DNA from: Rhodamnia argentea
Taxonomy: Eukaryota; Streptophyta; Magnoliopsida; Myrtales; Myrtaceae
Reading direction: 5' to 3'
Assembly: GCF_020921035.1 (NCBI RefSeq)
Contig: NC_063158.1
Location: 4,880,001-4,944,000, forward strand
Length of the DNA: 64,000 bases
In this document: positions 48,669 through 61,600 of the stretch, piece after piece
Layout of the letters: each line of letters opens with the position of its first letter
How positions within the stretch are numbered: the first letter of the stretch is position 1
Position numbers and translations under genes: made by a program
The notes under the pieces: model-generated
Database searches by the model: none
Seen by the model: only the letters and a program-made list of their open reading frames with translations
Told to the model about the DNA's origin: nothing

Positions 48669-49990
48669 AAAATTGAGGGCCATATGTGCAAAGATCTTTG
48701 GGGCTGTATTTTCCACGATCCAAATTGGTAGATGCTTTGATGAAAATAGAAAGGAGATGGGTCGTTGGTGACGATCCTAACGGTGCCTAATGTCCTATCA
48801 ATGTGGGTTTTCCCTTAAGCAAAAGATGCCCACATGCCTCACCGGCATTTGTACACCACCTTCTAAAAAGACAATCATCAATTGAGTGGCGGCACGAATT
48901 TTATCGCAAGGATCTCGTTCGCAGCACCATACGTCACATGCTAAACACGTTTATAAATGAAGCTGGCCATTTTCGATGCGCCTGTCTTTCCGGTGCTACG
49001 CGTGGAAAATAATAAAGGGTCTCGTTCGATTAACCGGCGACATTTTTCGATGAGGGCTTCGCTAATTTTATGTCAATCATACTTTTCTTTACGTTAAGAA
49101 CGATGTGCCAAAATAATGGAAATGTCCTTTTTTTGTTTTTGTTTAAGGGTCCTTGGTCTATCTACTCGATGGTTGGATTTGAGATTACTCACTACATCAA
49201 TCCTTTTATGTGAATGACTAGGCTTTTATGCAATGGTCCCGTAGCTTATGAGCCGAATATGCTAGTACTCTACACGACAAAGGGGCTCCTCACATATTAT
49301 AGTTTTTGGGCCCAAACTGCCGCTCATCCAAATTGGTTTTCCCACCCCTTCGTGTCGTGATCGATGTTTTGCCAGATAATTTTGTTAAAATTCTCAAAGC
49401 TATTGCAGGGTTTTCGTGGTTAATTAATATGTCTTGCGGCTTTTCCGCAACAGATGAGTTTTCTTACCCGTTATACATCGCGCGCTAAGCCACGCGAACG
49501 TAGTATATCATGCATGATATTAAGGCTCCTTTTTATTTTATGAGAAACGAATGATTTGAAAGATATTTTTCCTGAAAAAGCGATAACTTGTATTGCTCGA
49601 GATAATTAGCCAATAAAAAATATTTTCATCTTGGATAACAATTTATGCCTTGAAATGTTGCGGATCATGGATCTTTTTCATTTATTTTTGTGAGCGATAT
49701 GAAAAAGTATTTTTAGGAAATTATTTTTTAAATTATTTTTTTCTCGCTAAATAAACAAACCTGAGAAATAATAATTATGTACTACTATTCCTCGTGAATA
49801 TTGATATTTATCTCTTTATTTTTTTGTTGGTTGCCAAATGAGGGTAATTTTTTTTTTTTTTGGTCTAAAGGGAAAAAAAATGTTGGAAAAGGGCAAAAGA
49901 GAAAAAAATTTTTAAAAAAAGAAGAAATCTGAATTTTGGAGCTGATTGGCGAGGGACTGAGCGTAGCAGAACGGCGCTCAGCCCGCGAGG
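48669..49990. other. Upstream intergenic region of the pyruvate kinase gene
   Basis: No coding frame is supported. Bases about 49530-49780 carry AT-rich imperfect repeats that may be another small element. Confidence 0.4.
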
Positions 49991-49997
49991 AGCCCTA

Positions 49998-50208
49998 ACA
50001 TCTCTCTCTCTCTCTCTCTTCCTTCCAAACAAAACGCCGAGGCCCAACTGTCCTCATCATTCTCTCTCTCTCTCTCTCTCTCTCTCGTCCTCGAGTTTCG
50101 CGCTCTCGTAATATACCCCCACGTAGCCTAAAAGCCCCACTTCCCCCCCTCTCTCTCCTCTCTCTCTGCAGCTTCCGCCTGCTCTGTTCTCCTCAGGAGC
50201 TCCGCATT

Positions 50209-50240
<32 letters not shown>

Positions 50241-50243
50241 CGA
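49998..50243 (+). repeat. CT microsatellites in the pyruvate kinase leader
   Basis: CT dinucleotide runs at about 50000-50019, 50060-50087 and 50213-50241 lie just before the ATG at 50254. CT-rich leaders are common around plant transcription starts, so this is probably 5' UTR. Confidence 0.85.
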
Positions 50244-50253
50244 CGCGCGGGCG

Positions 50254-53200
50254 ATGGCGACGGTCAACCTCCCTTCGAGAATGTCGCTTCCGAGCCCCGA
50301 GGCCTCACGAGCCTCCGATCGTCTCTCCTCCGCCCGCAATCTGTGCGACCTCCTCCTGGAGCCGAGAGGCCGAACCAGGCGGTCTAGCAGGAGGCAGAGC
50401 CTCGCCGTCAGATCGATCAAGATCGCTCCGGAGAACCCGAAGCGTCCCCTCGCCTTGCAGAACGGGCCTCTGACCGTCGTGAGTAGTCTTACTTCTCTGT
50501 TCCGCGTGATTGCGTCGCTAGGTTTGGTTTTCGCGCGGCCTGCTTCGTTGCTTAGTTTTGGTTTCCGCTTGATTGGCTGGATATTGAGATGCTGGCGGGA
50601 GTGCTTGGAAGTGGAGGTGGGGAAGTGATTCGGTGAACTTTGGTGATTTTTTTATTGTTTATTGAGTGCGCGGGTCTCTTTCTCTTGCGATAGGTCGGTT
50701 GATTTCGTAATAAGAGGTGGTGATGTGTGACCTGTTGGTTAAGTACTGTCCTTGGGAGGAAAAGGACGGTGTAATGAGTGATAGATAGGCGTTGGTTGTT
50801 TATGACTTAAAGAATATTGATTCACTCCTTTGTTTCTGAAATGGATATGAACTATGATTACGTGTTTACTCGGGGGAAATGGAGAGAGAATAATTAGTGA
50901 TTAGTTATGCTTTCCAACTTTCATGAACTTGGAAGCACAGGTCATGCCTTTACGACCTGTAGAGTCCTCTATTATTCTAGGGTGTTTCGTTTAAGCACCG
51001 TTGAAGTATGCTGTTTGCTGTGAGGGTTGCAAAACTTACGAAGACATTAGAGAGCCTGAGCTTGGGCTTGAGCTTGAGCTGTTATTAGAAATTTAAGTCT
51101 GTCAAACGGAGCATTGAGGGATGATTAAATGTTTGCAATAATAACAGACAATGGGTGGCAAAGGATACTTTAACTTAATGAGACTCTCTTGCATATTTTC
51201 CATTGACTTCACTGTTGAAGAAAGAAATCAGTTGCATGAAGTTTGTTCCCCTTTTCCAAAATTAGGTGGGGGAAGAGACTAGACAATGAGAATCGTACTT
51301 TGTAGTGCATGAAAATAGGGGATTTTATCAACCGAGCCAACCTTGATCCCGAGCGAAAGTTTTTAGTAAAGAGTAACTTTTGTAACTGAAAGCCTTAATG
51401 GACTGAATTGTCATTATCTATTCTTGTTGCTTAAATAATTTAAGCCTGCTTTTTATTAAAGTCAGAGAGTATACTTAGTTTTCAGATGTTGCTGTTTGGA
51501 GTCTTTGTAGATTTAAAGGTTTATAGCTTGTCAACTTGCTCTTTCTTTTTTCCTCTAGAGTTCTCTTCATTTGCTTGGATCCTTTGGAAAATGAAATCTC
51601 TTGGCTTCAAAAGCTAAAAGGTAGCTGGTCACCTGACAAAGTTCAAAATCCTACTTTCTATTTCCTACAGGAAGAGGCACATGGAGAAGTAATTTAGGAT
51701 CGATCATCTTGTGAATATTCACCTTCCTTTGGTTACGGATAAATGGATCACTCATAAACATTTATCGCTCAAGAGATGACTGTGCAACAGACTGAGGAAC
51801 TAATTACAAAAGTAGGATGTGCTTGTGCACTTGTAGTGGTTCTTATTGGAACTTCTGAAGACATGAACTTTGTTGCTGGGTCAGAAGCTTTTTGCCTCAT
51901 GGAACTTCACTATTGTCTAATTTGTACGGGACTGTAGTTTTATAGTCTTAGAAGGAAGATGCTGGATAATTGACAATAAATCTGTACTCATTGTACCTTC
52001 TTATCCTGCACTGTCCAAATTTTCATCTCCATTAATTGTAGGTAATTTGAGTATGCTTTGTCAGGATACGTCAAACTCTCCTTTTGAGGTACAATCCGAT
52101 GATTATGAAGTAAGCAATGCTAGAGTAACTGTGAATGGATTGAGAAAGACGAAGATAGTCTGTACCATTGGTCCATCCACCAGCAGTCGTGAAATGATAT
52201 GGAAACTTGCGGAAAGTGGAATGAATGTGGCCCGTCTTAATATGTCACATGGTGATCATGCCTCACATCAGAAAACTATAGACCTGGTGAAAGAATACAA
52301 TGCTCAATTTCAAGACAAGGTGGTTGCCATAATGTTGGACACCAAGGTATGAACATTTCTCAAAAGTACACAGTAGTAGTGTGAATTAGTACTATTACTT
52401 TTACTGCACTGAATTTGTTCTACTTCCATTAAACTGGATTTTGATTCTCCAATTTATTGTTTTAAACTTCCCTTTCATTTACTGTGAGGGTTACAATCGG
52501 CATTATATACATATCGTGTTAATGATTGCAGGGGCCTGAAGTGAGAAGTGGCGATGTACCTCAGCCGATAATGCTTGAAGAAGGACAAGAATTTAATTTT
52601 ACCATCAAACGAGGAGTCTGCACAGAGGATACTGTTAGTGTTAATTATGATGACTTCATTAATGATGTTGAAGAAGGAGACATACTGTTGGTAGATGGTA
52701 TGTATGGCATCATCTCAGTTCTCTCAAAAGTGCTTTCATCAAGTTCACTTACTTTTTGATTGTTAGCGAATCATATGCTATGATTGTGAAAAATCGTGAT
52801 TGATGCTTCAACAGCTAGAGGATTTACCCCTTTTTTTTTTTTTTTTCTGTTCAGAATAGATTTTGGGTTCATGGATGAAATTTTAGTTCTGTGTGATTTT
52901 ACTTTTTCCGCCTTTAGGTATGAGTTTTGATCCTTTTTATGGGTCCTTTTGAAAAGCAATCGGGTTTTTAGATTGGCTAGAGGATCTTATCTATCCATGT
53001 CTCAACTCTGATTCACTGTTCGTCATTGTGGAAAAGAGCTATAATGATATAGTGCTTCCTACCAGAGAGCTGATTTAATGTTAGAAGACGAGAATGATTC
53101 TACCGGATTCCGGCTACTTTCAAAGTTGACGTCAAATTTCTCATTTAATTTGGAGCGAACAGCTGCTCCTGCAGAGGCTTTTTTTTTTCCCCGTTAACAA

Positions 53201-56200
53201 TGAGAAATGGGGGCTTAAGGAAACGTGTGTCTAGACGTCGGGATTGCAGTTTTAGATAGTTCTTCTTAGTTTTGGGTCTTATGAATCACTGAGACGGGCC
53301 TACTATGACAAGCTGTATTCTGTATCAAGTGGTCATAAGGTTAAAACAAATTCCAACCTTCGATCACGTTCTTATAAGGTACTCATTTGTTTTTGTCTTG
53401 CCAGGTGGAATGATGTCATTGGCTGTTAAGTCAAAGACAAAGGATTTAGTAAAATGTGTCGTGGTCGATGGTGGAGAATTAAAGTCAAGGCGTCACTTGA
53501 ATGTGCGTGGCAAAAGTGCCACTCTTCCTTCGATAACAGGTCATATGTCGTTATCATTTTGCTTCCTAGTTTTTGTTCATATCAGAACAGAAAAACTGAT
53601 ATTGGTTGGCAATTATATATTGCGAGTGAAATACTGAGAGCGGCATCTGCCTGATCTTGCAGATAAAGACTGGGAAGATATTAAGTTTGGGGTGGACAAC
53701 CAAGTTGATTTTTATGCTGTCTCATTTGTTAAGGATGCTAAGGTGGTCCATGAGCTGAAAGAGTATCTCCAAAGTAATTGTTGTTTTCCTTCTCTTATCA
53801 GTTGATTGTTTTAAAGCTCTATTGCACTTTACATTACCTGTCTGTTTCCCTTACATGGTTAATTGCCATTATTCTTCTGCAGGTTGCAATGCAGACATTC
53901 ATGTGATTGTAAAAATTGAAAGTGCCGATTCTATCCCGAATCTCCATTCGATTATTTCCGCTTCTGATGGGGTTAGTTCCTATCTGTTGAATCTTTCCTT
54001 TTGCCTTTACCATCCTTATTTATAAGACATGAAGAATTATATTGAAGTGTTTGGTAACATTATTAATTTGACTGGAATGCTTGGCTTTAATCTTTCGAAG
54101 TTTCTCAGTTCTTGTTCCTTTTCAGGCAATGGTTGCACGCGGAGACCTTGGAGCTGAACTTCCAATTGAAGAAGTTCCTCTATTGCAGGTAAGTTGGTTA
54201 GAAGTGTCATTGGTTGATTGTGTAAATTATTGGACAGTCTTCTGTCTCCAAGTTGACAGTTTTCATAAACCTTGAAAAATCTCAGAAATCCTGATGTCAA
54301 TCAAGGGATTTGGGAGAATGATAGCAATTGTCACTATTACACTGTATTTACTCAAATTTTGCAACTAATAAATGGGAAGGAAGTAGGTATATTTTTCATG
54401 CAATCGAGTTTACCTTGTCTAGCTGTATTCTTGTGATGTGTAATGGTTTATATGTATTGTGTTAGCTTGAAAAGAAACTGTTTAAGTAAATGCAGCAGGA
54501 AATCTATCTTGCTCATGAGAAGCAAATTAAATAGACCACACTGTGATTACTTTAACCGTTGGATGTGGTGATTACTTTAACCGTTGGATGTGGGAACCTC
54601 ACTTCCGTGAAATGTTCGAGAAGATACATTTGCTAATTGATTTTCTGGTGCTTTGAGAGAAATTTGTAGATGTGGCAATTCTGATGCTTGTCTTAGGTGA
54701 AATTTCTATAAAAGTATAGTCATTTTCTTTGGTGCAGCTGCATCTGGGATCTTCTGGTTTAACACTATTGTGACGTCTTTATTTCTTTCATATGGTCCTG
54801 TGAGTAGGTTCTGAAATGGTACATCATTTATCTATTGAACAGGAAGACATCATCAGAAGGTGTCACAGTATGCAGAAACCTGTAATTGTTGCTACAAACA
54901 TGCTAGAAAGCATGATTGATCACCCTACACCGACAAGGGCAGAGGTTTCTGATATTGCAATTGCAGTACGTGAGGGTGCTGATGCAGTAATGCTTTCTGG
55001 AGAGACTGCCCATGGAAAGTAAGTCGAGGTGACCGAGTTTTGGTTTATGGGAATTTATGTTGTCTTTCCCATTTGCTTTTCCTCATGCTCAAGCCTCTTT
55101 GATCAGTGCTTTTTTTCCAATAGTAGTTTGGCCATATCACATTGCGAGTCCATCTTTGCAAATCATTTATCGAATGAACACTATGCTCATATTTGCACTC
55201 AATGAATAGTTTTTCCATGATTCATCTATTGCATCTACAATACCGAAGCTGTGTACAGCAACAGATAGCACTTCTTCAACTGTCTATCGAATTAGGAGAT
55301 TGACTTCGTACACCTAGAATTTGTGAATTCCACCAGACAGTTGTACAATCATATCAAGCAAAGACAATTCCTCTTTGGATATCTTATCCTGAAATCAATG
55401 TGTTACTTTCTTGGATATTCACCCATTAGGTCTCTACAAAGAGTGAAGCAACAACTGATTTAGCATTCTTTTGACCTCTTGTAAGGCACTTGCACATTTC
55501 TAGTGTGTATCATGGTCCTTTTCCAAAGGATATAATCTATGTACCATTTCTCAATTTCTATATTCTGGTCAATTCTTCAGTGCTGATTGTTTTGAAATGA
55601 TTACCTATGAAAAGGTACCCATTGAAAGCTGTTAAGGTGATGCACACTGTAGCTTTGAGAACTGAATCAAGTTTTAAGACATCCACCATACCTCCAGTTC
55701 AGTTAGGTGCCTTTAAGGTACTTTCTTAAACGCTTGATGTTGCGGCATCATGCCGATGCACTCTTAAATGGCTCTGGCTTTGTTTACTATCCTTTTAAGA
55801 CGCATGTCCAAGCATCATGGTTGACAAATTTCTACATTTACAAACAAAATAATGTTTCTGGGCATTTGACAGAGTCACATGGGCGACATGTTTGCTTTCC
55901 ATGCCACTACTATGGCCAATACCCTTAATACGCCAATCATTGTATTTACAAGAACTGGATCCATGGCTATTCTTCTGAGCCATTATCAGCCTTCGTCAAC
56001 CATCTTTGCCTTCACAAATGAGTAAGTCTAAGCAACATACGCTTTTATGGCATTTCGTTCTTCCTTTTCTTTGATGCATGCTATCATTGAGAAGCTGCAA
56101 TTATGCTTTAAGTAAGGTATGGGTATTTTTTCAAATTTATTTTCTGAGACCAATTAAAGTAAGGACTAAGTGCCAAATTGCTCCATAGGTTGGATTGAGA

Positions 56201-57199
56201 AACTGTGTTTTTTTGGGTAAAGTAAGAATTGTATTAACTTTTGAAAAGCGCGATATACAAGAGTGGAGGCCAAACACCAAAAACTTCGAACCCATGGAAA
56301 CAACAAGCTGTGTCCATGGGTGCAAGGGTGTACAGCCGAAATATAAGCAGCCTGTGCAAGGCGCAGGAGGTGACCAAAATCAGCGGCAAGGAAAAGAACT
56401 TGCGGGTCCTATACAGAAGGGCAACAGAACCAGAAAAGGAAACAGGCCAAAACAGCGGCCAAACAGAGGAACGGAAACAAAGGGATTGAGAAACTGTGTT
56501 TTGTACTAACTTTTCTGAATGTTTGTTCTTCTATTTTTGTGGTCGGGAAATAATAATAGCTCTTCCATAAAAACTGTAGGCTGAGATCTTTTGCTGCCTC
56601 CATGTTTATATTTTCTTTTTTGTCTGGTTGGTCCATTTACATTGTCAGGGGCAGACATTTGTCTTAAAACTTCTTTTCCTGCTAGTGAAGAGTTATGAAC
56701 AACTAAATTTACTCGAACCTTCAGTGCATTTACGCTTTCCCGTCTAATTTATTGCTGTTCTGAATATTGGCTTTTACAATCCCTTTTAGTTATTAACTGA
56801 GGATGATTCAAGTTAGAAATATCTAACTCATGGCATCTCTCGATGCTGGCAGAGAGAGGATCAAGCAGAGGTTAGCACTTTATCGTGGTGTCAGGCCTAT
56901 ATATATGCAGTTCTCTGATGATGCAGAAGAGACCTTCTCTCGAGCTCTCAAGTTATTAGTGGTCAGTAAACTTTCAGTGGCTTCTATTTTTCCCTTTTTT
57001 TTCCTGTGTCTCATACTGGGGTCACGATCAAAAAAGTTTGACGCCAAGAACTATCTTCACTGATTGCAAAATGGTATTGTTTTAGAACAACGGCATGCTG
57101 AAGGAAGGGGAGCACGTCACTCTTGTTCAAAGTGGTGCACAACCAATATGGCGCCGAGAATCTACTCACCACATCCAAGTTCGTAAGGTCCAAGGATGA
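50254..57199 (+). CDS. PKP3: Plastidial pyruvate kinase, beta-type (PKP3-like)
   Basis: Twelve exons join in frame to 573 residues: 50254-50478, 52065-52346, 52532-52697, 53405-53539, 53663-53773, 53883-53971, 54126-54188, 54843-55018, 55615-55717, 55873-56021, 56853-56961 and 57086-57199. The first exon encodes a Ser/Arg-rich plastid transit peptide. The catalytic barrel holds [36 protein letters not shown], the metal-binding [21 protein letters not shown] and [12 protein letters not shown]. Overall it follows Arabidopsis PKP3 (At1g32440) closely, down to VRSIKI near the transit peptide and VTLVQSG near the end. It makes pyruvate and ATP from phosphoenolpyruvate in plastids, feeding fatty acid synthesis. 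Intron 10 carries a small LINE insertion. Confidence 0.95.
56192..56502 (-). mobile_element. 5'-truncated LINE insertion in pyruvate kinase intron 10
   Basis: A 271-base insert (56212-56482) is bounded by a perfect 20-base direct repeat (56192-56211 and 56483-56502, starting GGATTGAGAAACTG). On the minus strand it ends TTCTTACTTTACCCAAAAAA, like the 3' ends of plant L1-type LINEs with a short A tail. The long target duplication, the A tail and the truncation point to target-primed reverse transcription. The host intron splice sites are unaffected. Confidence 0.8.
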
Positions 57200-58660
57200 T
57201 TTTGCACTTTAAAGTAGCTCACATGTAGATTATTTTGATCACTGGGTTAGTGACAGATATTTTTGTGCTGTCTTAAATTGGCCACGGACAACTTGCAATA
57301 TGTTTTATCAGGAATGAACTACCAATAATTTTTATGAAATTGAGAATCAGATCTTTCCCATTGTTTCCTTTTGCTAATTGAGTTTTGGAAATTTTTTAGC
57401 ATCACGAGTGGTAAGAAACTGCTGTGTACATTGCTACGTTTATGACCAGTGATAATATTTGATTGTTCATTCTGAATTTCCGAGCATTCTCGTAGAGATT
57501 CAGTTGATTGTACTGATTACGTAAGCTCAGCTTCCCCTAGTCAAGCTGATCTCCTTCGTTCATAATTGACTGCTTTTGGCGCTTCCAGTTCTTTTGCTCA
57601 TTTTACCTAATTTGCCTTGGCCAATCAACTTCGAGGATGTTGCAATTCACTTCCCGAGAGCACCAAGAGATTATAATATCGATGAATGCAAAGACATAAG
57701 TAGCACTATAAACTTAGTAAATTGGAAGATGACATAGCAAAACGGTGTTTATTTCCTCCAGGAAATTGAGTATCGATGCTATCAAATATGGACATTTAAG
57801 GTGCTTATTGTTTTGGTTTTGGTTAGTTTGAGCAGATGATTTGACTAGGAGTACTTGCTAATAGTTTTATTGATTGCCTGCTGGGACTTGATTATCCTTC
57901 ATGGCAGACGCGCCGAACCACTGTTTCTTAAAGTGATGAGTTTCTGTAGATTGCTTTGATGGGGGCAAAAAAGGCAAGGTTGCTTTAGAAATGGCCATTG
58001 AAAGTCAAACTCTTCGCACTTTAGTGGGAGTTAACAAGAAGAAGGTCAATTGGCCGCTCCTGACTTATTCTGCAGCTGGTCCTGCATGATCTGTTTTGGC
58101 ATGTCATGGCAGATGAGCTCAGAGCCAATCTGAACCTTTTTAGGTTCGTCTCTTCTTTTGTTTTTGCTTTGCAGAGAGTGTTTCAACTTGCAACATATTT
58201 TGGCTTGTCATGAACATGAGCCTGCTTGAAATTGGACTTAGTACTGAAATCGTACATGTAGAGAAGAGGCAAGTTCATTCATTTGGGAGAGACCTCCAGC
58301 TTTAATGCAATAATACATTCACAAACCAAGATACTAATAGACCTCTCTTAGGACGGGTTAATCTTTCGCTAGCAGTACAACCAACAAGCCGGGTAGAGGT
58401 GAGGGAAGGTCTAAATGACCTTAAATAATAGCAAACCGGCCTCTCCGAACATGCTTTAGGAACACAAATTGGTTGAGTTCTTCAATTAAAGCAATGGAAA
58501 GGGGTGTTAGCCGAGCTGGAAAAAAAGGGCTTCTCTTTCTCTAGCACCACCTTTTTAGGAAGCAATTCTGCCCCAATGTTTGCACCTATTCACTCTCTTC
58601 CCATCTTATATATGCAAGTCGGGGCAGCACCGGTCGCCTCGGTGCTGTTGTGCCACGTAA
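57200..58660. other. Convergent 3' flanks of pyruvate kinase and NPF7.3 genes
   Basis: The two genes point toward each other across this stretch, which should contain both 3' UTRs. No coding frame or repeat was recognised. Confidence 0.45.
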
Positions 58661-61600
58661 TTAGACGTCATAGCTATCTTGCTCACTGTCTTCTTGGCAT
58701 TTTCCTTCCATTCTGATACACTTGTACCACTTTGCACAAGCTATGTACACCATCAAATCTGCTATTGTTAGGGCAGCTAAGAGGAAGTAAAATCTGTCCA
58801 GATGGCCCCTGTTTAGATTCCCTGGAATCCATCCGGGCATGTGATCCTCGGTCGAGATCTTCATGACCATACTCACAAGCAAGCTGCTAACATAGTTTCC
58901 TAGCGAGATTGATGTCATGCAAAGGGCGCTCCCGAAGCTCTTCAACCCATCTGGGGCTTGTGCATTGAAGAATTCCAGTTGACCAACGTACATGAAAACT
59001 TCGGAAGCTCCAATCAGTGCATACTGTGGGACCTGCCATAATATGCTCAAGGTGCTCGAACCCTCGCAGCGTGTGCAGTCTTTGCGGGCATACTTCAGTC
59101 TGTAGCACTCCACGATTCCTGCAGAGACCATGGCCAGAAACGCGATAACCAGTCCAATGCCCATTCGCTGCAACTGTGTGAGCCCTCGCGAATGGGTCTT
59201 CCTTATCTTACCCACTAGTGGGTCGAGAACCCTTCGGTAGATGAAGATGAAAACAGCGACACTTAGTATGTCAAAGCTGGACATGCTAGCCGGAGGGATT
59301 CTGAAGTGCAAAACGGTCGTTTTCATGGCTGCTCCTTGCTCCACGAACAACGAGGCCATCTGCGTGAAGACTACGGAATAGATGATGGTGCAAAGCCAGA
59401 TTGGTAGTAGTCTCAGTATGCACTTGACTTCTTCCACTTGAGTAATTGGGCAGAGGCGCCACCTGTTGGAGCGACCCTGCTTCTGGTCCTCGAGATCTCT
59501 TGATGTAATATAAGCCGCTCTATCCAAAAACCTGCATCATGGAGGTTAGGATTGTTTTGCAACGCTCTTTATCTTACAGTATGTTCTTTGAATGGTTGGC
59601 AGCCACGAGAAGGTGCAGGGGTGTTTTGGCGTCTTTTGTGCAAATTCTGTGAACTAATAGTATCAGAGGGGCATGGACTTACTTGAATCCATGAGTGTGG
59701 AGGATCTTTCTGCTGCTACTGTCAGAGCGGTCCATGCCATCTGCCTCACACAGGACATCTTCGCCGGGCGCCATCTCGACTCTCCATTTCTTCGATGCAG
59801 CTACTATCACTTGGCTGAAGCGGGAAATTGGGTTTCCGCTTGGCTTGAAGTGCCTATACTTTGCGGTTCCCCCAAGAAATAGGGCTAGCGCCGCTAAGGC
59901 GGAGCCTGCCGATACCCAAAATCCTAGAGCCCACATTCCTTCGTCCTCGAAGTACCCCAAAATGGTATTGGAGAAGAGGGAGCCGAGGTTCAGTGCCAGG
60001 TAGAAGTAGCTAAAGAAGGACACCTTCGAATGTCCTTCTCTAGGATCCTCCTCATCGAATTGGTCGGCCCCGAACGTAGCTATGTTAGGTTGATACCCTC
60101 CATTCCCTAGGGCAACAAGGTAGATGGAGAGGTAGAACAATGTGATCTCGGTGCTCGAATGCGATCCGCACGGCGTCTGCTGATTCCCGCAACCTCTAGG
60201 TCGGACCAGGAACAAATAGGACGACAGTGATAGCGATACCAAACCCTGCCAACGACATGTAAAAGCTTAGAATCACCGACCAAACTTACTTCTCATAAGA
60301 ACCGAGGGAAAACTAGCTCCGGTATGGAGTTACTCACGATGACAAAGATGACTTGAAAGACAGCACAAGTTTTGTATCTTCCCCAGTAGGAGTCACTCAA
60401 GAATGCTCCAACAAGCGAGAAGATGTAGACAGTGCCAGTCCATTTGCTCACACTGTTGGCAGCATCAGCATTGTTTTGTCCCAGCACCCTTGTCAGGAAC
60501 AGCACCAGATTCACTCCCACTCCGAAGAACGCTAAGGTTGCTAGTCCTTGGTTCACTGTTGGATTAAGACAAGGCCTCAGTCAAAAAGGGGAAAAACAAA
60601 AGCAAAGAGGAATTCCACTTTCCCGAAACAAACATTCGCGTCTTAGGGTAATCAATTGGGTCATCCACAGTTTTATCAGACATTGAAGCTACATCACCAT
60701 CCGCGCAACCTCTCATGGATCTTCAACGTTAACCGTTGCATGACATAGTAAACAACTAACGTGCAAGAAGATGGGGGGTGAAAGAGAACGCGATTTTTAC
60801 CAGTCTTGTAACCAAATCGAATCGAATTCACATCGAATTGGCCGCCCCATCTTCCCTAATTAATGTGTTCTTTTCACGTGCGATGTCCTTTGATTGATCA
60901 AACATCTAGAGATAGGCTATGAAATATATACGACATCACCACCTTATTCGACACGCACGTCACTTTCCAAAACATGTGCACTCACGTTATATACATATTA
61001 AATTGCTAAGTTGACAAGTAAATCCCAGATATTGACAGTTCTTCCTCCCTCCAAAAATTGTGAACCATGATGAAGGAAAAGGGCATATTAAAAAAAATAA
61101 TACCTAAGTGGTATTAATGGTTTTTCGACTTGGATCATACTATAAGACGAAAAGAAGTTTCTTCATGAAAGCTCTCTTTTCTATTTTTTTTTAAAAACAA
61201 CTACCATGATGATTATGACAAAAGTTAAAGCAAGTGCATAACTAGTGTCCAGTTAGAAAATTTTTGAGTTTCCTAATTCTAGAAGGTAATTTTGGTAGGT
61301 TGGCGCAGACAGCCCACGAGGTGCAACCTTGGTTTGTGTCCATTTTTCTGTTCGATTTCCTTTTATTTATGTCTAGCCTTTATTAGCGAAAAAAGCTATT
61401 CAAACTTGGGCACTCTGACTTTTTTGAGTCCAATTTCTTTTGATTTACAGCTAATAAGCAAAATTAAAAAAATGAAAGGGGACAAAGACATATATTCGCA
61501 CCAAAACATGTCTGTACTTCCTTCTCTGTAGTCCATACAAGCACGCAATAAGTCCTTTTTATTCCATTTTAGAACCTAGGAGACAGAAAAATGCCCCACC

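Noticed and set aside
56195-56509. Plus-strand frames with Lys/Gln/Arg-rich products
   Set aside because: They lie within the LINE insertion in a pyruvate kinase intron and read antisense to it.
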